Shown piece after piece: positions 1-7,864 of a stretch of DNA of 64,000 nucleotides. Both the position numbers and the translations under genes were made by a program. The stretch spans positions 3,423,001 through 3,487,000 of the forward strand of contig NC_015703.1 in NCBI RefSeq assembly GCF_000218895.1, in the 5' to 3' direction. The DNA is from Runella slithyformis DSM 19594 (lineage in GTDB: Bacteria > Bacteroidota > Bacteroidia > Cytophagales > Spirosomataceae). Every line of letters starts with the position of its first letter. The stretch's first letter is position 1. The notes below the pieces were generated by a model, which worked only from the letters and a program-made list of their open reading frames with translations, did not search any database and was not told the origin of the DNA.

Positions 1-1
1 C

Positions 2-1246
2 GACCGGATCATTGGCGTAGCCCAGGGTGACGAAGGTAAGTTTGAAGACATAGTGGGTTGGTATGTAGATGATGCCGTGAAGAAAATCAAAGGAGCCAAA
101 GGGACAACCGTACGCTTGCAGGTATTGGCCGGCGACGCACTGGCCAACGACCCGCCGAAAGAAATCCGGTTGGTACGGGAGAAAGTGAATTTGCAGACCT
201 CACGCGCCAGAAAAGAGATCGTTACCCTCAATCAGAATAAGCACGATTACAAGATCGGTATCATTAATATCCCTTCGTTCTACCGGGATTTTGAAGGTGC
301 CGGCAAGCGGGATAAAGATTTTGCCAGTACTACCCGCGACGTGCAGAAGATCATTGATTCGCTCAAAGCCGAAAACGTGGAAGGAATCGTGATCGACCTG
401 CGCAACAACGGTGGCGGCTCGTTGACCGAGGCGATTTCATTGACCGGATTGTTTATTCCTAAAGGCCCCGTAGTGCAGGTTCGCGAGTCATCCGGTGATA
501 CGGAAGTCCAAACCGACCCGGATCCAAGCGTAACCTATGACGGTCCCATCGCTGTATTGATCAACCGCTTCAGTGCATCGGCTTCCGAAATTTTTGCAGC
601 GGCCATTCAGGACTATAAACGCGGTATCATATTGGGCGAGCAGACCTACGGTAAAGGAACGGTACAAACTATGGTTGATTTGAACCAATGGATCAAAGAT
701 ACCGATAAGTTGGGCCAGATAAATATTACCGTGGCGAAGTTTTACCGTATCAACGGAAGCAGCACCCAGCGTAAGGGTGTTTCACCTGATATAGAGTTTC
801 CATCGGCTTTCAGTGCCGAGGAATACGGCGAAAGTTCACAACCCACCGCTTTGCCTTGGGACCAGATTGCAACTGCCCGTTTTGACTTGAGTAAGGCACT
901 GAACGAAAAGCAGGTAGCCAAACTGAAGGAAAAATACCAGCAGCGTCTCAAATCGGAAACGGAGATGAAAACTTTCGTCGATGAGTTGGAACTGTTCCGC
1001 AAGGCGCGTGAAAATACCGTTGTCTCGTTGCAGGAAACCAAACGCAAGAAAGAACGTGAGGAAGCGGAGAAAAAACGCGCGGCCCTGAAAAAACTGGAAA
1101 CGGAAGAAGAGGTGGACGATGACGAATCAACCACTCCCGCAAAGGCGGCTGATAAGAAGAAAAAGGACATTTATATGAACGAAACCAATCGGATTCTGGC
1201 AGATTATATTGCCCTTTCTAAATCACCGTCAGTAGCAAAACGATAA
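2..1246 (+). CDS. prc: Carboxy-terminal processing (tail-specific) protease, C-terminal part
   Basis: The reading frame is open from base 2, so the gene starts before the window; a GTG at 53 is internal. The first residues continue a PDZ domain (DRIIGVAQGD, then VGWYVDDAVKKIKGAKG), followed by the S41 peptidase core. Counting from the codon at 53, the Ser-Lys catalytic pair is Ser176 (in FSASASE) and Lys201 (in TYGKGTVQ), 25 residues apart as in E. coli Tsp, with Asp187 between. The C-terminal 150 residues are charged and helical like the DUF3340 tail of Prc. Such periplasmic proteases degrade or trim proteins from their C terminus. Family assignment is firm; the substrate is unknown. Confidence 0.93.
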   Translation, partial: DRIIGVAQGDEGKFEDIVGWYVDDAVKKIKGAKGTTVRLQVLAGDALANDPPKEIRLVREKVNLQTSRARKEIVTLNQNKHDYKIGIINIPSFYRDFEGAGKRDKDFASTTRDVQKIIDSLKAENVEGIVIDLRNNGGGSLTEAISLTGLFIPKGPVVQVRESSGDTEVQTDPDPSVTYDGPIAVLINRFSASASEIFAAAIQDYKRGIILGEQTYGKGTVQTMVDLNQWIKDTDKLGQINITVAKFYRINGSSTQRKGVSPDIEFPSAFSAEEYGESSQPTALPWDQIATARFDLSKALNEKQVAKLKEKYQQRLKSETEMKTFVDELELFRKARENTVVSLQETKRKKEREEAEKKRAALKKLETEEEVDDDESTTPAKAADKKKKDIYMNETNRILADYIALSKSPSVAKR

Positions 1247-1263
1247 AATTTGTTATAGTCAGC

Positions 1264-1317
1264 CGTTGGACGTTGGGTTATGGGTACTATCTTTAGTCCC
1301 TGATCTAACGTCCAACG
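1264..1317. repeat. Inverted repeat after prc, possible terminator
   Basis: An 11-bp perfect inverted repeat, CGTTGGACGTT at 1264-1274 and its complement at 1307-1317, is separated by 32 bases and followed by a T-rich stretch. It lies 18 bases after the prc stop. The long loop makes a classical terminator only moderately likely. Confidence 0.4.
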
Positions 1318-1344
1318 TTTATTTTAATCCATTCTAACTGATTT

Positions 1345-1650
1345 ATGAAATACAAAAAGCACGTTTTTATTTGTACCAATCAAAAAGATGGCGGCAAAAA
1401 ATGCTGCGGAGCCGAGCATGGTGCCGCACTGGTGGATGCCTTCAAAACATCACTGAAAGAGAAAAATCTGCATATTGATATCCGCGCCCAAAAATCGGGT
1501 TGTTTGGATGTCTGTGCTTTCGGACCCGCGTTAGTCGTGTATCCGGAAGGGGTCTTTTACGGGAAAGTTGAACTCGCCGATGTAGAAGAGATCATTGAAA
1601 GTCATTTGATCAACGATGTTCCGGTAGAACGCCTGGCGTTGAAATTCTAA
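1345..1650 (+). CDS. Thioredoxin-like [2Fe-2S] ferredoxin
   Basis: A 101-residue protein with the four-cysteine pattern of thioredoxin-fold ferredoxins: Cys10, Cys20 or Cys21, then Cys53 and Cys57 (KSGCLDVCAFGP), ending in the typical VVYPEGVFYG strand. These small cytosolic proteins carry a [2Fe-2S] cluster and shuttle electrons; the partner is unknown. It stands alone, followed by a strong hairpin terminator, so it is probably monocistronic. Confidence 0.88.
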   Translation: MKYKKHVFICTNQKDGGKKCCGAEHGAALVDAFKTSLKEKNLHIDIRAQKSGCLDVCAFGPALVVYPEGVFYGKVELADVEEIIESHLINDVPVERLALKF

Positions 1651-1676
1651 GAACACGCTTAGTTTACCCCTTATTT

Positions 1677-1736
1677 GTCAAGGCTGAACGTAAATTCCCG
1701 TAAGGGCTTTGCATTCAGCCTTGACCTTTTTATTTT
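1677..1736 (+). terminator. Hairpin terminator after ferredoxin
   Basis: A perfect 12-bp stem (GTCAAGGCTGAA at 1677-1688 pairing with 1714-1725) is followed by a C and a T-rich run, 27 bases after the ferredoxin stop. The 25-base loop could fold further. Confidence 0.7.
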
Positions 1737-1769
1737 TACCCCTTCACTATCAGGGATTCATACCTCATC

Positions 1770-1787
1770 ATTCCAAATTCCAAATTC
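1770..1787. repeat. Short tandem ATTCCAA repeat
   Basis: ATTCCAAATTCCAAATTC is two and a half copies of a 7-base unit, 13 bases before the permease start. Similar low-complexity tracts are common between genes in Bacteroidota and cyanobacteria. Confidence 0.6.
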
Positions 1788-1799
1788 GTCATTCGTTCG

Positions 1800-3131
1800 A
1801 TGCTCCAACGCTACTTTCTTCTCACTCAAAACGGCACGTCAGTGCGTACCGAGGTCATTGCCGGGCTTTCTTCATTTCTGGCCACCATGTATATCATTGT
1901 GGTCAACCCCGCCATTTTGAGTCAGGCAGGAATGCCGTTTGGCGGCGTATTGACGGCCACGGTTTTACTTTCCTTCTTTTGCAGCTTGATGATGGGCCTG
2001 TATGCGCGAAACCCGTTGCTTGTTGCGCCCGGCATGGGGCTGAATGCCTTTTTTACCTTTGCGGTAGTAAAAGGAATAGGCGTGCCGTGGCAAACCGCCT
2101 TGGGCGCTGTATTTTGGGCGGGGATTCTCTTTCTGATCTTGTCTATTTTTAACGTTCGTACCTACATTGTACAGGCCATTCCTAAGCCGTTACGTTACGC
2201 TATTTCTTCGGGCATCGGGCTTTTTATTACGTTGATCGGACTGACTAATGCCAAATTTATTGTGAGCAATCCTGCCACGCTGGTCAGTATCGGCAATCTA
2301 AAAGACCCGATTTTATTGACGTTTTTGTTGGGGTTGATTATTACCGCGATACTGGTGGTGAAAAAGGTGCAGGGCGGCATTGTCATCGGCATTGTGCTCA
2401 CCACCTTAGCAGCTATTCCGATCGGGCGTTGGTGGGGCGATGCGTCGGTGGTTAATTTCGGTCAGTCTACGCTGGTCAACTGGAGTGGATTCTGGGCTGC
2501 ACCGGATTTCAGCCTTTTGCTGCAATTGGATTTGACGGGCTCACTGACGTTGGCGCTTTGGCCCGTGATCTTTGCTTTTGCCTTTACTGACCTGTTTGAC
2601 AGCCTTTCAACCTTTGTCGGAGTCGCCGAAGCCGCCAACCTCCACGACGAAAATGGCGACCCACGCAACATTCGACAGTCTCTTTTGACGGATGCCGTAG
2701 CCACTACCCTGGCGGGTTTGCTGGGAACCAGTCCCGGAACGGCGTACATTGAATCAGCCGTAGGCATTGAGCAGGGCGGGCGCACGGGCCTCACGGCAGT
2801 AGTGGCGGCATTCTTGTTCCTGCCCTTTATGTTCTTATCGCCATTGCTTTCAGTCATTCCGGGCATTGCCACTGCACCGGCCCTGATATTGGTGGGGGCG
2901 TTTATGATGAAACCCGTCACGAAGATAGATTGGAGCCGTATGGACGAAGCCATACCGTGTTTATTGGCATTGGTGTTGATTCCTTTCAGTTATTCGATCA
3001 CGCAGGGAATTATCTTCGGTTTCTTAAGTTGGACCATTCTCAAAACCGCTGCCGGGAAAGGGAAGGAAATTTCACTAACACTTTGGGTTATTGATATTTT
3101 TGCCGTTATGTCTTTGGTGTGGGGGCATTGA
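1800..3131 (+). CDS. NCS2 family purine (xanthine/uracil/guanine-hypoxanthine type) permease
   Basis: A 443-residue integral membrane protein of the AzgA/PbuG branch of the NCS2 nucleobase transporters. The N terminus (RTEVIAGLSSFLATMYIIVVNP) and the conserved VAPGMGLNAFFTFAV stretch are diagnostic. FTDLFDSLSTFVGVAEAAN and the later TSPGTAYIESAVGIEQGGRTG match the substrate-site helices. About twelve to fourteen hydrophobic segments are visible. It should import adenine, guanine or hypoxanthine with protons. It is flanked by hairpins on both sides, so it is probably a single-gene unit. Confidence 0.92.
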   Translation: MLQRYFLLTQNGTSVRTEVIAGLSSFLATMYIIVVNPAILSQAGMPFGGVLTATVLLSFFCSLMMGLYARNPLLVAPGMGLNAFFTFAVVKGIGVPWQTALGAVFWAGILFLILSIFNVRTYIVQAIPKPLRYAISSGIGLFITLIGLTNAKFIVSNPATLVSIGNLKDPILLTFLLGLIITAILVVKKVQGGIVIGIVLTTLAAIPIGRWWGDASVVNFGQSTLVNWSGFWAAPDFSLLLQLDLTGSLTLALWPVIFAFAFTDLFDSLSTFVGVAEAANLHDENGDPRNIRQSLLTDAVATTLAGLLGTSPGTAYIESAVGIEQGGRTGLTAVVAAFLFLPFMFLSPLLSVIPGIATAPALILVGAFMMKPVTKIDWSRMDEAIPCLLALVLIPFSYSITQGIIFGFLSWTILKTAAGKGKEISLTLWVIDIFAVMSLVWGH

Positions 3132-3143
3132 TTGTCAGAAATA

Positions 3144-3179
3144 ACAAAAGCGCCTGACATGGTGTTCAGACGCTTTTGT
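3144..3179 (+). terminator. Hairpin terminator after the purine permease
   Basis: A 9-bp stem (ACAAAAGCG / CGCTTTTGT) is extended by an inner CTGA/TCAG pairing. It starts 13 bases after the permease stop. The next gene is convergent, so it may work in both directions. Confidence 0.65.
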
Positions 3180-3255
3180 ATTGAAAGGAAATTGTATTTT
3201 TTAAGCCCCGTTTTTCGAAGAATGAAAATTGAATGCTTTGCGTATCAGCAAATTG

Positions 3256-4584
3256 TTAAATATACTGATTCAGGATATTTTCAAACAGCTCCTGCTTGCC
3301 GCTGATCTGTTTCGGCGCACCGGCCGCAATGGCGAAGCTGTGCAGATCTTCCAACGTCAACTCACCTTCTTCAAATTTCTTGCCGGCACCGCTGTTGAAC
3401 GAAGCGTAACGCTCGGTACGAAGTTTTTTGTAGGATGATTTTTCCAGAATATCATTAGAGATCACGAGTGCACGGGCAAAGGCATCCATTCCACCGATGT
3501 GCGCAATGAAAATATCTTCAAGATCGGTGGAGTTACGACGGGTTTTGGCGTCGAAGTTGATCCCTCCGGCTTTGATGCCGCCTGCTTCAAGAATAACCAG
3601 CATGGCCTCGGTCAACTCACTTAAATTGATCGGGAACTGATCGGTATCCCAGCCGTTTTGATAGTCACCGCGGTTGGCGTCGATGCTGCCCAGCATACCG
3701 GCATCGGCGGCTACCTGTAGCTCGTGCTGGAACGTGTGTCCGGCCAATGTCGCGTGGTTTACTTCAATATTTAACTGGAAGTCTTTGTCCAGGCCATATT
3801 CACGCAGGAAGCCGATCACGGTCGCAGAGTCATAATCATATTGGTGTTTGGTAGGCTCGCAAGGCTTGGGCTCAATAAAGAACGTTCCCTTAAAACCATT
3901 CTTACGGGCATAATCACGTGCTATGGTCAGGAATTGTCCAAGGTGGTCAAGTTCGCGCTTCATATTGGTATTCAGCAAGGTCATGTAGCCTTCACGTCCT
4001 CCCCAAAATACGTAATTTTCACCGCCTAAGGCGATCGTGGCATCAATGGCAGTTTTTACCTGCACGCCTGCATGAGCTACTACGTTAAAATCAGGGTTGG
4101 TAGAGGCACCGTTCATGTAACGCGGGTTTGAGAATACGTTGGCTGTACCCCATAATAATTTTACACCACTTTCGGCCTGTTTACCTTTGGCATAGTCTAC
4201 AATGGCCTGCATACGGCGCTCGTATTCGCTGATGGTTGGGCCTTCATCCACTAAGTCAAGATCGTGAAAACAGTAATAAGGAACGCCCAGCTTAGTGATG
4301 AATTCAAAAGCGGCGTCCATTTTGTCTTTGGCTCGCTGTACCGCGTCATCGTGTAAATCCCACGCAAATACTTTCGTGCCCGGTCCGAAAGGATCGGCAC
4401 CTGTGCCGCAGAAGGTATGCCAATAAGCAACGGCAAAACGCAAATGCTCTTTCATGGTCTTTCCGCCAACGAGACGGTTTTCGTCGTACCACTTGAAGGC
4501 CAGCGGGTTGTCAGATTCACGACCTTCAAACTGAATTTTGGAGATGCCTTTGAAATATTCGGTATTTCCGAGTGTTAGGGACAT
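3256..4584 (-). CDS. xylA: Xylose isomerase
   Basis: A 442-residue class II xylose isomerase, which interconverts D-xylose and D-xylulose in the cytosol. Motifs are complete: [16 protein letters not shown] near residue 55, His107 in [27 protein letters not shown] and [16 protein letters not shown], which supply the catalytic His and the metal-binding Glu/Asp/His residues. No xylulokinase lies beside it. It is divergent from an aldolase-family gene, with a palindrome in the shared intergenic region that could be an operator. Confidence 0.97.
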   Translation of the reverse strand: MSLTLGNTEYFKGISKIQFEGRESDNPLAFKWYDENRLVGGKTMKEHLRFAVAYWHTFCGTGADPFGPGTKVFAWDLHDDAVQRAKDKMDAAFEFITKLGVPYYCFHDLDLVDEGPTISEYERRMQAIVDYAKGKQAESGVKLLWGTANVFSNPRYMNGASTNPDFNVVAHAGVQVKTAIDATIALGGENYVFWGGREGYMTLLNTNMKRELDHLGQFLTIARDYARKNGFKGTFFIEPKPCEPTKHQYDYDSATVIGFLREYGLDKDFQLNIEVNHATLAGHTFQHELQVAADAGMLGSIDANRGDYQNGWDTDQFPINLSELTEAMLVILEAGGIKAGGINFDAKTRRNSTDLEDIFIAHIGGMDAFARALVISNDILEKSSYKKLRTERYASFNSGAGKKFEEGELTLEDLHSFAIAAGAPKQISGKQELFENILNQYI

Positions 4585-4675
4585 AAAATAGATTGTTTTA
4601 AGTGTATTCTAAACGATAGGTTATCACTAAAGGAAAGAAATTTTAATTCTTACTTGTGCAAAGAAAAAGAATAAA

Positions 4676-4688
4676 TGTCAATTTGACA
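4676..4688. promoter_or_regulatory. Palindrome TGTCAATTTGACA, candidate xylA operator
   Basis: A perfect 13-base palindrome (TGTCAA-T-TTGACA) lies in the 298-bp region between divergent xylA and the aldolase gene. It sits just downstream of a minus-strand TACTTTTG box, where a repressor would block transcription start. The protein that would bind is unknown. Confidence 0.45.
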
Positions 4689-4698
4689 ATTTTACTTT

Positions 4699-4706
4699 CA
4701 AAAGTA
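4699..4706 (-). promoter_or_regulatory. Candidate -7 box of the xylA promoter
   Basis: On the minus strand TACTTTTG matches the Bacteroidota TAnnTTTG box. The nearest TTG (4733-4731) is 24 bases upstream rather than the usual 19-21, so only the -7 half is convincing. It would give a leader of about 105 bases to xylA. Confidence 0.4.
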
Positions 4707-4882
4707 GCCCGCGACCTTTTACAGGCTATCCAATTTACCGTTTAATGGGCGATGGGGAACAAGGTAAATAGTACTTTCGAATGAAAAAGCAGTAGATAAT
4801 AGACCTGCGCCGGTAACTTTGGCACTGCGGATGCTTTCCAAGGGTATAGACAAATCGTAACTTTTTACTTGATTATTTTTCC

Positions 4883-5824
4883 ATGCAAAATTCCCTTCCA
4901 CAAGGTTTTATACCTGTTATGTTGACTCCCTTTAAAGAAAATGGAGACATTGATTTTGACGGATTGACCCAACTCACTGAATTTTATTTGGAGGCAGGGG
5001 CTGCCGGCTTATTTGCCAACTGCCTTTCTTCCGAAATGTATGAACTTAGTGAAGAAGAGCGTCTTGCCATCACCAAACATGTGGTGGAAGTGGCCAACGG
5101 GCGCGTTCCGGTGGTGGCGACGGGTACCTTTGGCGGACCTATTGCCGAACAGGCCGAGTTTGCCAAAAAGATTTTCGCGATGGGAATTCAGGCGGTGATC
5201 GTGATTACAGGTTTGATCGCGGCAGCCGATGAGTCTGACGACGTATTTATGGCGCGTATGCACGAGTTGCTAAGACTTACGCCCGGCGTTACTTATGGAC
5301 TGTATGAGTGCCCGGTGCCTTATAAAAGGCTGGTTTCTGCCGCAAATTTGGGGGAACTGGCCGCTACGGGACGCGTGATCTACCATAAAGATACTTCGCT
5401 CGACCTCGAAAATGTCAAAGCCAAGATCGCCGCGACCGAAGGGCAGGTATTTGGGGTGTATGATGCGTATATGGAGCACGCCGCCGCTTCGTTGAGAGCA
5501 GGCTCGGCCGGGCTTTCGTGCATTCAGGGGAATTTCTTTCCGGAAGTGATCGTGTGGCTTTGCAAAAACGTCAACGAGCCTGCGCAGCAGGAAAATGTGC
5601 AGCGCGTGCAGCAGCTTTTGATTGACACCATGCCGGTGATTCACTATGCGTATCCGACCGTTGCCAAATATTATCTTCACCGGCGCGGTTTTCCGATTTC
5701 TTTATTTACCCGCCGCAAAGTGGAGTTGCTGACGGAAGTAGAAAAAGTCAATGCCGATGAATTGATGGAAATAGTGACGCAATTGTCAGACACGATCGGA
5801 ATTGATACGCTGACGTTTTCCTGA
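4883..5824 (+). CDS. Dihydrodipicolinate synthase / N-acetylneuraminate lyase family protein
   Basis: A 313-residue class I aldolase of the DapA/NanA superfamily. It has the N-terminal PVMLTPF, the loop CLSSEMYELSEEER in place of the usual GTTGE, Tyr141 (YECPVPYKR) and the Schiff-base lysine Lys169 (YHKDTS). The altered loop and PVP stretch argue against true DapA. A sugar-acid aldolase or dehydratase is more likely, which would fit xylA and GH127 next door, but substrate is inference. A TTTC-N19-TAACTTTT pair at 4835-4865 could be its promoter. Confidence 0.85.
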   Translation: MQNSLPQGFIPVMLTPFKENGDIDFDGLTQLTEFYLEAGAAGLFANCLSSEMYELSEEERLAITKHVVEVANGRVPVVATGTFGGPIAEQAEFAKKIFAMGIQAVIVITGLIAAADESDDVFMARMHELLRLTPGVTYGLYECPVPYKRLVSAANLGELAATGRVIYHKDTSLDLENVKAKIAATEGQVFGVYDAYMEHAAASLRAGSAGLSCIQGNFFPEVIVWLCKNVNEPAQQENVQRVQQLLIDTMPVIHYAYPTVAKYYLHRRGFPISLFTRRKVELLTEVEKVNADELMEIVTQLSDTIGIDTLTFS

Positions 5825-5845
5825 TTTTGGGTAGTTTTCAAGATA

Positions 5846-5882
5846 AAAAGACCTTCTGTACCCGTGGTATGGAAGGTCTTTT
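5846..5882 (+). terminator. Hairpin terminator after the aldolase-family gene
   Basis: An 11-bp perfect stem (AAAAGACCTTC / GAAGGTCTTTT) with a 15-base loop lies 22 bases after the stop. An in-frame GTG at 5864 for the next gene falls inside its loop, which argues against that codon being a start. Confidence 0.75.
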
Positions 5883-5935
5883 CAGTTATAAAAATCGCTT
5901 TCGTTACTTTCGTTACTATAGCTAACGTTCTACCT

Positions 5936-7792
5936 ATGAAATCCTGTTTTTCTTCGGCATTGCTTGTTGTTTTGGTGATTCACGGTGCCATTGCCCAGCG
6001 TCAAATTTCGCCCGTTAATTTCTCCAAAGTCACCGTCAAAGACTTCTTTTGGAAGCCCCGGATCGAAAAAGTGCATTCTGCGACGTTGCCCGTTTGTATC
6101 ACTTACACGGAAGACTCCACGGCGCGTATTCGAAATTTTGAAAATGCGGCTCTTCGAAGCGGTAAGCACAAAGGCATTTATTTTGATGATTCGGACGTGT
6201 ATAAAGTGATTGAAGGAATTGCCTATACCCTCAAGACCACGCCCGATAAAGTGTTGGAAGCCAAAACTGATGCATGGATTGATAAAATTGCGGCGGCTCA
6301 GCTTCCCGATGGTTACCTGAATACCTATTACACATTGGTCGGGCTGGAAAAACGCTGGACCGACATGGAAAAGCACGAGGATTATTGCCTCGGGCATTTG
6401 ATCGAAGGTGCCGTAGCTTATTTTGATGCGACGGGAAAACGAAAACTGCTGGATGTTTCCATCCGATTTGCCAATCATTTTGATTCCACCTTTCGCCTGC
6501 AAAATAAACCCTGGGTTACGGGGCATCAGGAGTTGGAACTGGCCTTGGTAAAACTGTATCATACCACCCGCAACGACCGCTACCTTAAACTGGCCGATTG
6601 GCTCATCGAACAGCGCGGAAAAGGGCACGGGCGCGGTCAGATTTGGACCGATAAGTACTTTGACGGAGCCCGTTATTGCCAGGATGATGTGCCGGTACGC
6701 GAAATGACCGATATCAAAGGCCACGCCGTACGGGCCATGTATCTTTACACGGGCATGGCCGATGTGGCCGCCGAAACGGGCGACCGTGGCTACACGCAGG
6801 CGCTTGAAAAAGTATGGGCCGATGTCGTAGAGCGTAACATGTACATTACGGGCGGAATCGGTTCGTCTACCAAAAACGAAGGCTTTACGGTGGATTACGA
6901 TTTGCCCAATGAATCAGCTTATTGTGAAACCTGTGCTTCGGTAGGAATGGTTTTCTGGAATCAACGGATGAATCTGTATTCCGGGGAAGCCAAATACGTG
7001 GATGTGTTGGAGCGCTCGCTTTATAACGGAGCATTGGCGGGTGTTCAATTGACCGGAAACCTGTTTTTTTACGTAAACCCGCTGGCTTCGTTTGGTTTGC
7101 ACCACCGTCGCCCGTGGTATGGAACGGCCTGCTGCCCCAGCAATGTATCGCGGTTAATGCCTTCGGTAGGAGGGTATATTTACAATACTTCTGAAAATAC
7201 CTTGTGGGTCAATCTGTATGTTGGCAGTGAAACCGAAGTGATGTTGGGAAATCATAAAGTAAAATTTGCCAAAAAAACCAACTATCCGTGGGCGGGTGAA
7301 GTGGAAATCAAAGCGATTCCCGACAGCAGTAAAGCTGATTTTGCGTTGAAACTGCGTATTCCGGCTTGGTGCGATAAATACACGGTTGAAATCAACGGAA
7401 AACCGGTGGAGAAGCTGACGGTCGATAAAGGCTACGTGACGGTAGCGCGGACATGGGCAAAAAATGATGTTCTCAAGCTCCGCATGGATATGCCCGTCAA
7501 AGTGGTTGCAGCTGACCCGCGCGTGAAAGCCAATGAAGGAAAAAGGGCTATTCAGCGCGGACCGTTGGTGTATTGTGTGGAAGAGCAGGATAATCGTCAT
7601 TTGGATTATGACCAAATCCTGCTGTCAAAGAAAACGCAGTTCAGCACCACGTTTGAGCCGACACTTTTAGGAGGGGTCACCACGATCAAAGCTCAAAACG
7701 GTAACGAGAATTTTACGCTTATTCCGTATTATTCCTGGGATAACCGTCAGGCAGGGCGTATGAAAGTATGGATGGATTGGAAAGGAAAGTGA
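5936..7792 (+). CDS. Secreted GH127 (beta-L-arabinofuranosidase-type) glycoside hydrolase
   Basis: I place the start at the ATG at 5936, giving 618 residues with a clear signal peptide (MKSCFSSALLVVLVIHGAIAQ); an upstream in-frame GTG lies inside a terminator loop. GH127 catalytic residues are all present: Glu315 (KNEGF, acid/base), Glu331 and Cys333 (ETC), and the Cys399-Cys400 pair in GTACCPSN. In the characterised family member HypBA1 these bind zinc, and a cysteine acts as nucleophile. It should remove beta-L-arabinofuranose or a related sugar from plant glycans in the periplasm or outside the cell. Exact specificity is unknown. Confidence 0.92.
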   Translation: MKSCFSSALLVVLVIHGAIAQRQISPVNFSKVTVKDFFWKPRIEKVHSATLPVCITYTEDSTARIRNFENAALRSGKHKGIYFDDSDVYKVIEGIAYTLKTTPDKVLEAKTDAWIDKIAAAQLPDGYLNTYYTLVGLEKRWTDMEKHEDYCLGHLIEGAVAYFDATGKRKLLDVSIRFANHFDSTFRLQNKPWVTGHQELELALVKLYHTTRNDRYLKLADWLIEQRGKGHGRGQIWTDKYFDGARYCQDDVPVREMTDIKGHAVRAMYLYTGMADVAAETGDRGYTQALEKVWADVVERNMYITGGIGSSTKNEGFTVDYDLPNESAYCETCASVGMVFWNQRMNLYSGEAKYVDVLERSLYNGALAGVQLTGNLFFYVNPLASFGLHHRRPWYGTACCPSNVSRLMPSVGGYIYNTSENTLWVNLYVGSETEVMLGNHKVKFAKKTNYPWAGEVEIKAIPDSSKADFALKLRIPAWCDKYTVEINGKPVEKLTVDKGYVTVARTWAKNDVLKLRMDMPVKVVAADPRVKANEGKRAIQRGPLVYCVEEQDNRHLDYDQILLSKKTQFSTTFEPTLLGGVTTIKAQNGNENFTLIPYYSWDNRQAGRMKVWMDWKGK

Positions 7793-7864
7793 TTCTGTCT
7801 GATGTGTTCTTTGCGAAGTGGAAATTTCAGTACTGTGTTCTTCGTCTTCTAAACCTTTAACCTT

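Noticed and set aside
742-1170. A 142-residue minus-strand frame opposite prc, rich in Ser and Phe.
   Set aside because: It mirrors the Glu/Lys-rich tail of Prc; no independent support.
1709-2152. A 147-residue plus-strand frame overlapping the permease start.
   Set aside because: It crosses the ferredoxin terminator and runs in another frame of a clear NCS2 permease.
5930-6724. A 264-residue open frame on the minus strand inside the GH127 gene.
   Set aside because: It is opposite a gene with full catalytic motifs, has no recognisable domain and no promoter; it is a shadow of GC-biased codons.
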